NCBI GenBank assembly: GCA_963576735.1
Contig: OY755173.1
Span: 18,508,873 to 18,572,872 of the forward strand
From: Bedellia somnulentella
Taxonomy: Eukaryota > Arthropoda > Insecta > Lepidoptera > Bedelliidae
DNA: 64,000 nucleotides
Direction: 5' to 3'
Under the pieces are notes generated by a model. That model had not been told where the DNA came from, did not search any database, and was given only the letters and a program-made list of their open reading frames with translations. Shown here one piece after another: positions 22,270 to 31,306 of this stretch (within the stretch, counting starts at the first letter, position 1; every line of letters begins with the position of its first letter). The position numbers and the translations under genes are program-made.

Positions 22270-22276
22270 ATGAGAT

Positions 22277-22966
22277 CCCACCAAAAACATTAAATGTAAA
22301 AAATGCCAAGTCTCTCGATGCAGTCTTTCCATCGTAAAAAGTTTTGAGATCTCATAGAAGCCAAGTCCTATTCAAAATATTTCGTAGTTATAAATCAACA
22401 TTTAGTAATTGTATCAATAGTTTTCTTTATATTATAATTATAGTGACTTGGCACTGAGCACAAATTAAAAGCTGCTTGCTGCCTGGAATTATATGCAAAT
22501 GTTACTGACGAGACCAGTGATCAGATTATTTGTTATGTATGAATCATGATGGTCACTACCGACTACATGCTCCAATACAATAATTAAGAATACCTTACGG
22601 GCCATCGCTTTATAAAAGTAAATGAATCGAGAGTGCACTAAGACTGACTGCCGTTGCCGAAATTCGGTTGGGACGACACGGATAAACCAAAAGAAAATTA
22701 ATTTTGTGATATTAATGTTTACGCATGCGGTGTGTGTAACTTTCAACTCCTCCAAATATGCCGTTTTATTTGTTTCTTCTTGTGCTCATTGCCAAGTCAC
22801 TATAATTATAATATAAAGAAAACTATTGATACAATTACTAAATGTTGATTTATAACTACGAAATATTTTGAATAGGACTTGGCTTCTATGAGATCTCAAA
22901 ACTTTTTACGATGGAAAGACTGCATCGAGAGACTTGGCATTTTTTACATTTAATGTTTTTGGTGGG
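22277..22966. mobile_element. DNA element with 187 bp terminal inverted repeats
   Basis: The arms 22277-22463 and 22780-22966 are inverted copies, differing at one position that I can see (GCACTGAGC versus GCAATGAGC). Termini are CCCACCAAAAACATTAAATG and its complement. The 316 bp centre has no transposase-like ORF. No TSD is evident. The same terminal motif CCCACCAAAAACATT recurs at 31575-31589. The near identity of the arms implies a young element or arm-to-arm gene conversion. Confidence 0.85.
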
Positions 22967-22975
22967 TTTCTTATT

Positions 22976-23034
22976 CTGAAACTCTCGTTACCCCTTCTAG
23001 GGGTTTATAGCCGTGAGTATATGTACGTATGTAT
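22976..23034 (+). repeat. Retroposon family A, 3' fragment
   Basis: CGTTACCCCTTCTAGGGG, then TATAGCCGTGAGTATATG and the tail, right next to the 187 bp inverted-repeat element. Confidence 0.75.
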
Positions 23035-23271
23035 GTTTTACTGCGAGTACCTAATTTCTGTTCAGTGAGTCTAATTGTATATTTAACTCTAGATTCATCA
23101 AGGTAGTTTGTGTAGTCTCGGCTAACTATGGACGTTGTGGTACTACTACTTTTGGATGTTGTGGTTGTAGACCTATCCCGAACCATCCTTTATTTTAAAA
23201 TCATTTCCTTACGAAACTTCTAAGTGTCTGAGCAACTAATGATTCCAAAGCTCTGCCTAATCCATTTTACA

Positions 23272-23513
23272 TACATACATACATACATATACTCACGCCA
23301 TTAGTTCCCATTGGAGTAGGCAGAGACTATTGATCGCCACTTCGCACGATCCTGACAAACCTCTCTAGCTTCGTTTACATCCATCAATCTTTTCATACAT
23401 GCTCTTTTATTCTTCATACTTCGGACGGCAGCCTTTTTGAGCACTCTCTCAATTTGGTCCAAGTGTGTTCTCCGTGGTCGTCCTCTACTAACGTTACCAT
23501 CCACACATAACAT
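23272..23513 (-). repeat. LINE family L 3' end (70-codon coding tail)
   Basis: The minus-strand frame reads VSRGRPRRTHLDQIERVLKK, then RSMKNKRACMKRLMDVNEAR and VCQDRAKWRSIVSA up to a stop near the (ATGT)n tail. This is the C-terminal end of a non-LTR retrotransposon polyprotein; the RxGRPxxTxLDQ pattern is typical of such tails. All upstream RT sequence is missing. Confidence 0.8.
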
Positions 23514-23689
23514 AATCCATTTTAGGAATTATTTAAGTGATATATGTTTTATTTATACATGTAATATAGTTAAAACCATGTAAAAAACCTGCAGAATCCA
23601 TCACATTTAGTTTTAGCCAATGGAAGAAGTGGTTAAGCAAAGGATTTTAAAACCAAATCGATTATACTAATATACTTTATGGCAACCAC

Positions 23690-23725
23690 TTCTTTAAGAT
23701 AAATTAGACAATTTATCTTAAAGAA
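23690..23725. repeat. Perfect 16 bp hairpin with 4-base loop
   Basis: TTCTTTAAGATAAATT, loop AGAC, then the exact reverse complement. Nothing around it explains it. Confidence 0.8.
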
Positions 23726-23777
23726 GATTCCGAAGCTTTGGCTATCTGTCCCTTTTTGTGATTATAATATTAAACAT

Positions 23778-24029
23778 GGCTGTGTAGTGTCGGCTTAGAA
23801 TAACACTACCCCATTTCTTCCGGTGGGTGTACGTAAGAGGCGACTAACGATATTGGGGCTTTTAAGGGATTTTTGGTCGATGCGGTTGGAGACCCATCAC
23901 CAACAACCTTTATTTTTACCATCTTTTCCCCATTCACATTTCCAAAAGTAGCTGAGGAATTTCTATTTTTTAAGCTCTAGCTACCCCTTCTAGGGATTTA
24001 CAGCCGTGAGTATATGTATGTATGTATGT
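23778..24029 (+). repeat. Retroposon family A, full-length with 12 bp TSD
   Basis: The element is flanked by AATATTAAACAT at 23766-23777 and 24030-24041. A complete copy with (TATG)n tail. Confidence 0.92.
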
Positions 24030-24054
24030 AATATTAAACATTTTGTTTTATTGA

Positions 24055-24310
24055 TATCCTTTGATAGCTCAGTGTGAACACCATTGATACAAGAGAATAG
24101 ATGTGTCTGTACCAAGGTAGTTGACGCTGTAAGAAAACATCGTGAGACCCACATGGCTGAGTTTCACTTAGTCGTGTGACAGTGTTTCGTGCAAAACGGT
24201 GATAGGTTTGCACCCCATTGCGTGAATATGTACACTGTTCAAGCAACATGTTGGTACTCTTAACATTTAGTGACAAAAAATTACAGTCCAGAAGCTTTAA
24301 TACCTCTGAG
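24055..24310 (+). repeat. SINE family B, diverged
   Basis: A-box-like TTTGATAGCTCAGTG at the start, then GTGAGACCCACATGGCTGAG and CCCCATTGCGTGAATATG, the family body in plus orientation. The tail is decayed. Confidence 0.6.
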
Positions 24311-24394
24311 GTTGTCCATTCAGGTGTATTATAGTAGTAGTAGTTCATTGAGGTGTATTATAATATGCTGCTGGTGAGACGCTTGTGTTGTCGC

Positions 24395-24740
24395 TACTGT
24401 TGGCGCTGACCGAAAATCAGTGTTGTGAGGTAAAACTCACAACGTTTGCTGAGTCAGTGCCTTTTTGCTGTTGGAGGGCACAGAGAGATTTTTGATGTGT
24501 TCTTGGTAAAAAAAATTATAGTGTTTTTTGTCTTTTTTTATTTTTAGTTTTTAATTACTTTTTGATATTTTTATTTAATTTTTGTTTTGTGTTTTTAATT
24601 ATTTTAGTGTTATATTGTTTTTATTTCTGTATTTTTTTTACATTTTTTATTTCTTATTATTTGCATATTGTTAGTTTTTGTGCCTTTTATGCAGCAAATA
24701 AATGTCTTTCTTTCTTTCTCTTTCTTTCTTTCATTCGGGT
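24395..24740 (+). repeat. (CTTT)n-tailed retroelement 3' end
   Basis: It starts near CTGACCGAAAATCAGTGTTG, becomes T-rich, and ends GCAGCAAATAAATGTC followed by (TTTC)n. The same layout is seen at 28680-28945 and 31830-32142, and inverted at 32272-32400. It is probably the 3' end of a further LINE or SINE family. Confidence 0.6.
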
Positions 24741-25062
24741 ATTTACGGCATGAACGGTAAGTTGAATGGAGTTATATTTTCTGCATGCATTATTTAGTGG
24801 TAAACAAAACATCAACAACGCAATATTGTTTTCCCAAAGTTACAACTGGACACAGGGTAATCAATGCACTATTCACAACCCCAAAGTTGGTCAGTCACGC
24901 AATCAGTCGATATTCGAACACTTAGCTTGACCTATTTTTGTAACACGAACTATGCAATGCACTAATGTCAGTACCAACACTTTAATTACGTGTAACGTTA
25001 CTCATCGTATTCAGGATATTGAAAATAAATATACATCATCAATGAGGACAAAAATAACGTTT
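24741..25062. other. Intergenic stretch without recognised feature
   Basis: Nothing recognised. Confidence 0.3.
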
Positions 25063-25330
25063 TTAGGGTTCCGTACGTCTGAATACAAAAACGGAACCCT
25101 TATAGGATCACTCCTGTGTCTGTCCGTCCGTCGCTTACAGTACACATATCAATTCCTGTGACCCAAACACAGAGGTGTGACGTGAGCAGATGAAATCTGT
25201 ATATGGGGGGTCATTTTTGGAGGGGAAGGGGAAAATTAAAAAAAAAACTGAAAACTGCATCGTGTGGCATATCAAATGAAAGGTCTTGTTGAGAAGATCT
25301 TTAATGTATTTTTTGCAATTTTAAAATAAA
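25063..25330 (+). repeat. Dispersed repeat with GGGTTCCGTAC motif
   Basis: AGGGTTCCGTACGTCTGAAT, AAAAACGGAACCCTTATAGG and the GTCTGTCCGTCCGTC run form text I recognise from abundant lepidopteran non-coding repeats. Confidence 0.55.
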
Positions 25331-25457
25331 TATATTCCAAGTTATTCAAGAAAATTGACGAAAATTGACAATTTGTTTCAGGAGTTATTCATAATAGAAT
25401 CAGCAGTTTTAAAAGTTCAAAGTTGTTTACGTGGATATGCACGCTACTTATACTAAT

Positions 25458-25716
25458 GACGCCGTGTAGTATCGGCTTAGAATAGCACTACCCCGTTTCT
25501 ACCGATAGGTGGACGTAAGAGGCGACTAACGGTACCAATACCGTGGCTTTTAAGGGATTTTTGGGCGATGCGGTTGGAGACCCAACACCAACAACCTTTA
25601 CTTTACCATCTTTTCCCCACTTAATTTTCCAAAAGTGGCTGAGGAATTTCTAATTCCTTTAGCTCTGGCTACGCCTTCTAGGGATTTATAGCCGTGAGTA
25701 TATATATGTATGTATG
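25458..25716 (+). repeat. Retroposon family A, full-length with 10 bp TSD
   Basis: TTATACTAAT flanks the element at 25448-25457 and 25717-25726. A small internal insertion (GTACCAATACCGTGG) is present. Confidence 0.9.
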
Positions 25717-25767
25717 TTATACTAATAAGTCGCCAAAAATAGATTGCAGTTGATAAATATATATAAC

Positions 25768-26454
25768 ACTAGTGGATCGTCCCAGCTTCGCACGGGTAGC
25801 GTTGTTTTTTTAAATATCTGAGGATTCTTTCTTCAGTCCCTGCTTAAGCATTGTGAAATTCAGCGCAATGTTTTCAATTTATTTAATTATAGCACTCCCT
25901 AAACAGTGTAGTTTGGTGATTTTGAATGCGCTTTAATGAATTAGTAAAGATTTGGTTTTGGTCACGGGCGCGCTGGCTTATTTTATGTATAATTTCGGTG
26001 TTTGTCTACCGATTTCTATGATTCTTTTTTTATTGAATAGGTTATAATGTTACCTTTTTTAAATTAGGGATGAGTGATAGGTTTACAAACGTAAGAGTAA
26101 ACAAATCTAATCAGAATGTTCCGAACTGCTAAGCTATCAGGAATTACACGTGTTATTGTGAGTCAACCGTAAAAGATAGACATAAACTTTTCAGGATTTT
26201 TTATTAGGTAATTTTATGCAGAATTTTTCCGTCATACATGATTTATATGTAAGTTTAACCATTAAGGCTGCACACGCGACGGAAGCTTAAAAAATGGAGT
26301 AACTTCTCCCGTTTTCCCAAAATTTCCCAAAATTCCCCTTTACTACTCTGCTGGAAAGTATACAAAAACCTGCGCAGAAGTATGAAGAATAATTGTACCA
26401 AGTTTCGTTAGAATCCGTCGAGTAGTTTTTGTTTCCATAAGGAACATACAAACC

Positions 26455-26492
<38 letters not shown>

Positions 26493-26565
26493 AATTTTAC
26501 TGATTGCATTTTTGGCATCAGTATCGATCTCTAATCATCACTTTCTTTTAAAAATATATTTAATG
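25768..26565 (+). repeat. Dispersed repeat with (GACA)n tract
   Basis: It begins ACTAGTGGATCGTCCCAGCT and later contains AGTTTCGTTAGAATCCGTCG, followed by a perfect (GACA)n run at 26455-26491 and ATTTTTGGCATCAGTATCGA. This layout matches a common lepidopteran non-coding element; exact ends are uncertain. Confidence 0.5.
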
Positions 26566-26606
26566 TACAGAATTGACCTCTCTACAGATTTATTATAAGT
26601 ATAGAT

Positions 26607-26968
26607 AATAACATAAACGTTCACGCCGAATATCCCCGAAGGGGTTGGCAGAGGTACTAATACTTCTGAACATCACGTGACTTTGTCACCTGGTGTTAAG
26701 AGTACCCACGTTTTGCATGGACAGTGTACTCACGTGATAGGGGGCAGGCCTATCGCCGTTTTGTACGAATACACTGTCACATGACTAAGTACAGCTCAGC
26801 CATGTGGGTTTCCTCACGATGTTTTCCCTCACCGTTAACAACCATGATAAATTATCCACACATATGTCTTAAGAAAAGACAAATTGGTGTAGGCCCGACC
26901 CAGGATTTGAACACTAGTCGTTTGCACGATAACCGAGTGTTCTACCCACTGGGCTATCACGGTAGTTG
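26607..26968 (-). repeat. SINE family B, full-length
   Basis: A complete minus-strand copy: tail ATAACATAAACG, hairpin CCCCGAAGGGG (26634-26644), body, B-box complement (CAGGATTTGAACACTAG) and A-box complement (CCCACTGGGCTATCACGG) at 26945-26962. It serves as the reference for the family: read on the minus strand the head is a tRNA-like pol III promoter. Confidence 0.9.
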
Positions 26969-26992
26969 ATAAATACTGCACTAAAAGACTCA

Positions 26993-27145
26993 TACGTTCA
27001 CCCTGTATATCCCCGAAGGGTTGGCAGAGGTATTAATGCTTCTGAAAATAACGTGATATTGTTATGTCACGTTTTACTTGGACAGTTTACTTACAAAATA
27101 GGAGGCAGTCCTGTCGCCGTTTTTGTGAATACAATATCACATAAC
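26993..27145 (-). repeat. SINE family B, 3' part, diverged and fused to a LINE fragment
   Basis: TCACCCTGTATATCCCCGAAGG through CGCCGTTTTTGTGAATACAATATCACATAAC is family B. It ends where RT coding sequence begins near 27146. Confidence 0.7.
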
Positions 27146-28474
27146 AGCAGTTTGCTTCTTTTATTAGACTTCTCCAGGGCCTTCGAGTGCTTGTATGTAT
27201 CTCTTCTTTTGTCTAAGATGGCATATTACGGCTTTGATGTTGCGACGATTCGTTGGTTTGACAGTTACTTGTCTGACAGGATGCAATTCGTAGAGCTTCG
27301 TAAGAGAGATGGCAGTAATCATACTTCTGCTACAAGTCTTGTTCCCAGAGGGGTTCCCCAGGGCTCTATTTTGGGACCTCTTCTCTTCATTCTTTATACC
27401 GCTGATATTATTAATAGTATTCATAATAGTAAGTATCACATTTATGCCGATGATCTGCAATTATACGTATCTGGTCTGCCTAGTGACGCTATGAGGACTG
27501 TTGATATACTTAATGCGGAGCTCGAGCGTATTGTTACCTGGTCTGAAAAGAATTGTCTTGTCCTGAATCCTAGCAAGTCCAAGTACATGATACTTGGATC
27601 TAAACATCAAATACGTAATACAGTGGAAGCTCTTGCGGCCAATGATGTAGCTATCAGAGGACAACCCATAGAACGGGTGGTGGAAGCAAAAAACCTTGGC
27701 GTGCTGATGGACGGGGAACTACGGTTCGAAAACCATGTTTTATCAGTAGTCAGTAACTGCTTCTATCGCCTTAAAGTGCTTTATAATATTCGCGATTATC
27801 TCAGTGTGGATTTGCGTCTTGACCTGTGCGAATCGTTAATATTATCAAGGTTAAACTACTGTGATGTTGTCTATGGCAGTTGCATACTTGGTCGTTCACA
27901 GAGATTGATACAACGTGTGCAAAACGCATGCACACGGTTTTGTCTTCGCATTCCTCCAAGATCCCACGTCACTCCTCATTTGAACGACGCTAAACTATTG
28001 AAAATGCAGGCACGTAGGCAACTACATCTTGCAACGCTGCTTTTCGGTGTTGTTCGGCACGAATCTCCTGAATATTTATTTAAAAAACTGCAATGGTCCA
28101 AAAGCGATTACCAGTTTAAAGTAAGAGCGATTTTGCCAATGCATCGTTCTGCAGCGTTTCGAGGCAGTTTCAGGTTCGCGGCGTCCAAGTGCTGGAATGA
28201 TCTCCCACCACCTATCCGAGATTCCACAAATAGGACATCTTTTAAGCGAAAGCTTAAAAGCTACTTGCTAGTTCAGCAAAATCCCAATTTTTCCAGCACC
28301 GAGTCCTAGTTCTAATCTGTCAATTTAGGTATTAATTTATTTATGTTTTTTTAGTGTTATCGTGTGTGTATACTTACTACTTTTTCGTATAATCGTGTTT
28401 ACTTACTTTTGTTTATGTGTGAACTTCATATAATTATATTTCCGTGTATTTCAGTTATTAATTTAGTATATTTT
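27146..28474 (+). mobile_element. 5'-truncated LINE with RT C-terminal half
   Basis: Coding text starts inside RT motif A (LLLLLDFSRAFECL, near 27150) and runs open to TAG 28309. RT motifs visible are VPRGVPQGSILGPLLFILY and YADDLQLYV (catalytic Asp pair), followed by CR1/Jockey-like C-terminal text SAAFRGSFRFAASKCWNDLP. The open frame extends back through SINE B sequence to 26966, but that part is not genuine LINE coding. A T-rich 3' region leads to the 28475 palindrome. Confidence 0.85.
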
Positions 28475-28562
28475 ATTTAACATGTGTATATATGTATGTG
28501 TGTGTATGTATATATATATATATATATACATACACACACATACATATATACACATGTTAAAT
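28475..28562. repeat. Perfect 88 bp palindrome of GT/TA repeats
   Basis: Each half is 44 bp and starts ATTTAACATGTGTATATATG. I checked the two halves block by block and found no mismatch. The centre is a (TA)n run. It lies in the 3' tail region of the preceding LINE and continues into more (TA)n to about 28640. Confidence 0.9.
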
Positions 28563-28679
28563 ATATAATATAATATAATAAATATATGTATATATATATA
28601 TATATATGTACATGTATGTAAATGAATGAATATACATATATATTGGTTTTATTTTATTGTATAGTTTGCATAGACTGAT

Positions 28680-28945
28680 CAGTACAGTGTGAAATGTCCG
28701 TGACATCACTTGTTACAAAGAGTACTGACTGAAAATCAGTGTTGTGTGTCACAACAAAATGCTGAGTCAGGTGCTGTTTTGTTGCTGACGTAAGCCATGA
28801 CCAATTTTTGTTTTATTTGTTTGTTTTATTTTGTTTATTTTACTTTTTAAAATCAATTTTGTACTGTTTTTGTATTTTCTATATATGTTCTGTGTATTTT
28901 TTTGTTAGTCAGCAACAAATAAAAATCTCTCTTTTCTTTTTTTTT
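28680..28945 (+). repeat. (CTTT)n-like tailed retroelement 3' end
   Basis: GACTGAAAATCAGTGTTGTG near the start, a T-rich middle, and TCAGCAACAAATAAAAATCTC before a T/C tract. Same family as 24395-24740. Confidence 0.55.
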
Positions 28946-29062
28946 TACATGACTAAGAACAATTTAGCCATGTAGGTTCGCGCTGTTTTCCACAACCATG
29001 ATAAATTAGTTGATAAAGGTATAGTTTTTTTATACATTTCTATAATTCTATGCTATAATTTA

Positions 29063-29170
29063 AATGTTTTTGTTCATGAAAACCTCATGTGGGGATTATT
29101 ACTAATAAATAAACGAAAGAAAAAGAAAAAATCCCGCATGTGCCGAAATTTTTCTTTCCTTTATTTATTC
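29063..29170 (-). repeat. SINE family C tail fragment
   Basis: TTTTTGTTCATGAAAACCTC, ATGTGGGGATTATTACTAAT and AAATAAA text as in the 34395-34800 copies. The tRNA-like core is reduced to a trace (GCCGAAATTTT). Confidence 0.5.
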
Positions 29171-29234
29171 TTTATTTATTTCTATTCTATAGTTTGTTAG
29201 GCCTTCCACAAAGAGAATCGACTTAAAAATCTCG

Positions 29235-29338
29235 GGCCTCCGATGGATGAGAGCAGCACAGGACCGGTCGTGTAGTGTAGAAATCTTAAAAGGGGGCTTA
29301 TGCCCAGCAGTGGATGTCTATTGGCTGATGATAATGAT
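29235..29338 (+). pseudogene. RTE-type LINE 3' end scrap
   Basis: GGGGGCTTATGCCCAGCAGT, GGATGTCTATTGGCTGATGA is the terminal text I associate with lepidopteran RTE elements. The coding remnant reads MRAAQDRSC. Confidence 0.55.
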
Positions 29339-29404
29339 GCTTTTTTTTTATAACAAGCATTACAGCCATACATAAACCATATAATATTGGTAGTTCTCTT
29401 TTCT

Positions 29405-30507
29405 TTGCCGTGTAGTGCCGGCTTAGAATGCCGCTACCCCTTTCTAGTTCTATCAGTAAGACAACTTTATCTACAAAAAGTGTGTCTAACCACACACCGA
29501 AACTTAGGTAAATCATCCGAATTTAACTTGCTTAAATCGAACAGAGTCCACCAAATTGTCATGCCTATTGTAACTACCAGCTTTGCTAAACGCACAGGTA
29601 CTTTTGCATACGCTCACATATACAACAATTTAGTCAAAAAGTGTAATATTCAAAGAGATGACTCCTTACCGCTACTTAAATCAAAGGTGACGACACAGTT
29701 AAGCTCTATGGACTACGAGAGTACAGAGTCAATTATTAGCAATTATTATTAGCATATATCAATAATTATCAATAATTAGTTAATAAGGTTCTCCATCTCA
29801 TCTATCTCATTTATATTTATATACTCATATATTCAAATATATATTCATATATATATATTCACACCATACACACAAACTATATATAAATTCTATATAATAT
29901 TCATTATTCATATATATTTGTCAATACTAACAAACTAACAACTACACACACACTCACACTCATAAAATAAAATAAAATAATATCAATGAAACCGAATGTA
30001 ATGTATAGATCTATTATATTATCATTATGGAACTCTCCTCCATTTTGCTTTGTTTATGTCCATCATTTTGTTTTGTGTTGTTCGTGTCTTTTAATTATTT
30101 TTTTTTCTTTTTCATTCTTTTAATTTTATTACATACTTTTTTTTGATGTAACATGTAATACTTCGATTAAAGCGCCTATTCCATTATATTATATATTTAA
30201 ATTGGTTTCCCAAGGTACAGGCTAAGCCTAGTTTGGGAACCCCTGGAAATTTGTGAAAGCTGTAATTCTTTAATAAATATACTTTTTACTTTACTTTACT
30301 TCTACCTACGGGTTTCGTAAGAGGCGACTAAGGGTATTGGGGCTATTTATTGGATTTTTGGGCGATGCGGTTGGAGACCCATCACCAAAAACCTTTATTC
30401 TTACCATCTTTTCCCCACTCAACTTCCAAAAGTGGCTGAGGAATTTATAATTCCTTAGCTTTGGTTACCCCTTCTAGGGAAATATAGCCGTGAGTATATG
30501 TATGTAT
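29405..30507 (+). repeat. Retroposon family A with 12 bp TSD, split by a nested LINE
   Basis: The parts are 29405-29443 and about 30300-30507. The whole is flanked by GTTCTCTTTTCT at 29393-29404 and 30508-30519. The break falls in the CCCCTTTCTACC site, where a LINE fragment (29444-30299) inserted, so the LINE came later. Confidence 0.9.
29444..30299 (+). mobile_element. 5'-truncated LINE fragment nested in family A
   Basis: The coding end reads NLLKSNRVHQIVMPIVTTSF, AKRTGTFAYAHIYNNL and stops near 29752, resembling the extreme C terminus of CR1/Jockey-type RT proteins. A long AT-rich 3' UTR follows, ending in a TTACTTTACTTTACT tail. The short duplicated target is TTCT-like. Confidence 0.75.
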
Positions 30508-30519
30508 GTTCTCTTTTCT

Positions 30520-30966
30520 AGTGATACAAATTAACAAAATTCATGCATTTTTAACATTGGAATAATGAAAATAAAAAATGAGTAAAAAGTTCAATTATAA
30601 TGCAAAAAATCATTTATTTCCACACTTTTAAAATCTTTGACTATAATCGCTCGTCAAGTAAACCTTACAACAGTTTCCTAATAGTTTTTTCATTCTTTTT
30701 GTATTTTGTGAGAAATAAATATGTTGATCTCGCCTTCACATTTGCACATGACACTGCAATCTAATTTGAGAACAAGGAATACATCATGAATCTTAGCTTA
30801 ACACTATTTTACTCCTCAAAGATCTGATAGATGTACTATAATAATTCTTTATTCAGAGAAAGTACAGTCTCATTTGTAACACTTTGTGCCAAAGTGTCTA
30901 TCTACTTTGTTATTCTTTATTCACATTACACTCAACCTTCAGAATTTGTTTCATTATATGGACTAC
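30520..30966. other. AT-rich region downstream of Gas41, no gene seen
   Basis: No ORF or recognised repeat. GTACAGTCTCATTTGTAACA is near 30862. Confidence 0.3.
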
Positions 30967-30990
30967 TTTGTTATTAACACTTCATGCGCT

Positions 30991-31233
30991 GTGTAGGCTT
31001 CGAATAGCACTACCCCAATTCTTTCGGCGGGTGAACGTAAGAGGCGACTAACGGTATTGGGGCTTTTAAGGGATTTTTGGGCGATGCGGTTGGAGACCCA
31101 ACACCAACAACCTTTACTTTACCATCTTTTCCCCACTCAATTTTCCAAAAGTGGCTGAGGAATTTCTAATTCCTTAGCTCTGGCTACCCCTTCTAGGGAT
31201 TTATAGCCGTGAGTATATATGTTATGTTATGTT
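30991..31233 (+). repeat. Retroposon family A at the 3' end of Gas41, 24 bp TSD
   Basis: A perfect 24 bp direct repeat (30967-30990 and 31234-31257; it starts TTTGTTATTAACAC and ends ATGCGCT) flanks a full-length copy. The right-hand repeat ends 14 bp beyond the Gas41 polyadenylation hexamer, so the insertion lies at or just past its cleavage site. Confidence 0.93.
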
Positions 31234-31270
31234 TTTGTTATTAACACTTCATGCGCTTATCTTTTCGTCC

Positions 31271-31276
31271 TTTATT
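31271..31276 (-). terminator. Gas41 polyadenylation signal AATAAA
   Basis: On the minus strand AATAAA lies 30 bp after the Gas41 stop codon (31307-31309), predicting a very short 3' UTR ending near 31250. Confidence 0.65.
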
Positions 31277-31306
31277 TATACAAACAAACTCTCATACTTT
31301 CTTCTT

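Larger units (their letters stand above)
20918..22276 (+). mobile_element. Remnant of an OTU-encoding (Helitron-like?) element
   Basis: The non-coding 5' part contains a hairpin-like GGGGGCACGGCAGTGCCCC and CTTCGACGTGGACAAAGC, then TCACTGACTCACTGACAGAT, text typical of abundant insect elements. It leads into an OTU-domain ORF (21860). The coding part is internally deleted and frame-broken. OTU proteases are known in Helitron proteins; the superfamily here is inference because no Rep or helicase segment is seen. Similar ACTGACTGACAGAT text recurs near 47632-47645. Confidence 0.5.

Noticed and set aside
26945..26968. tRNA gene on the minus strand at the head of SINE B
   Set aside because: The promoter boxes are there but no cloverleaf can be completed. 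The same head recurs at many loci with the same body.
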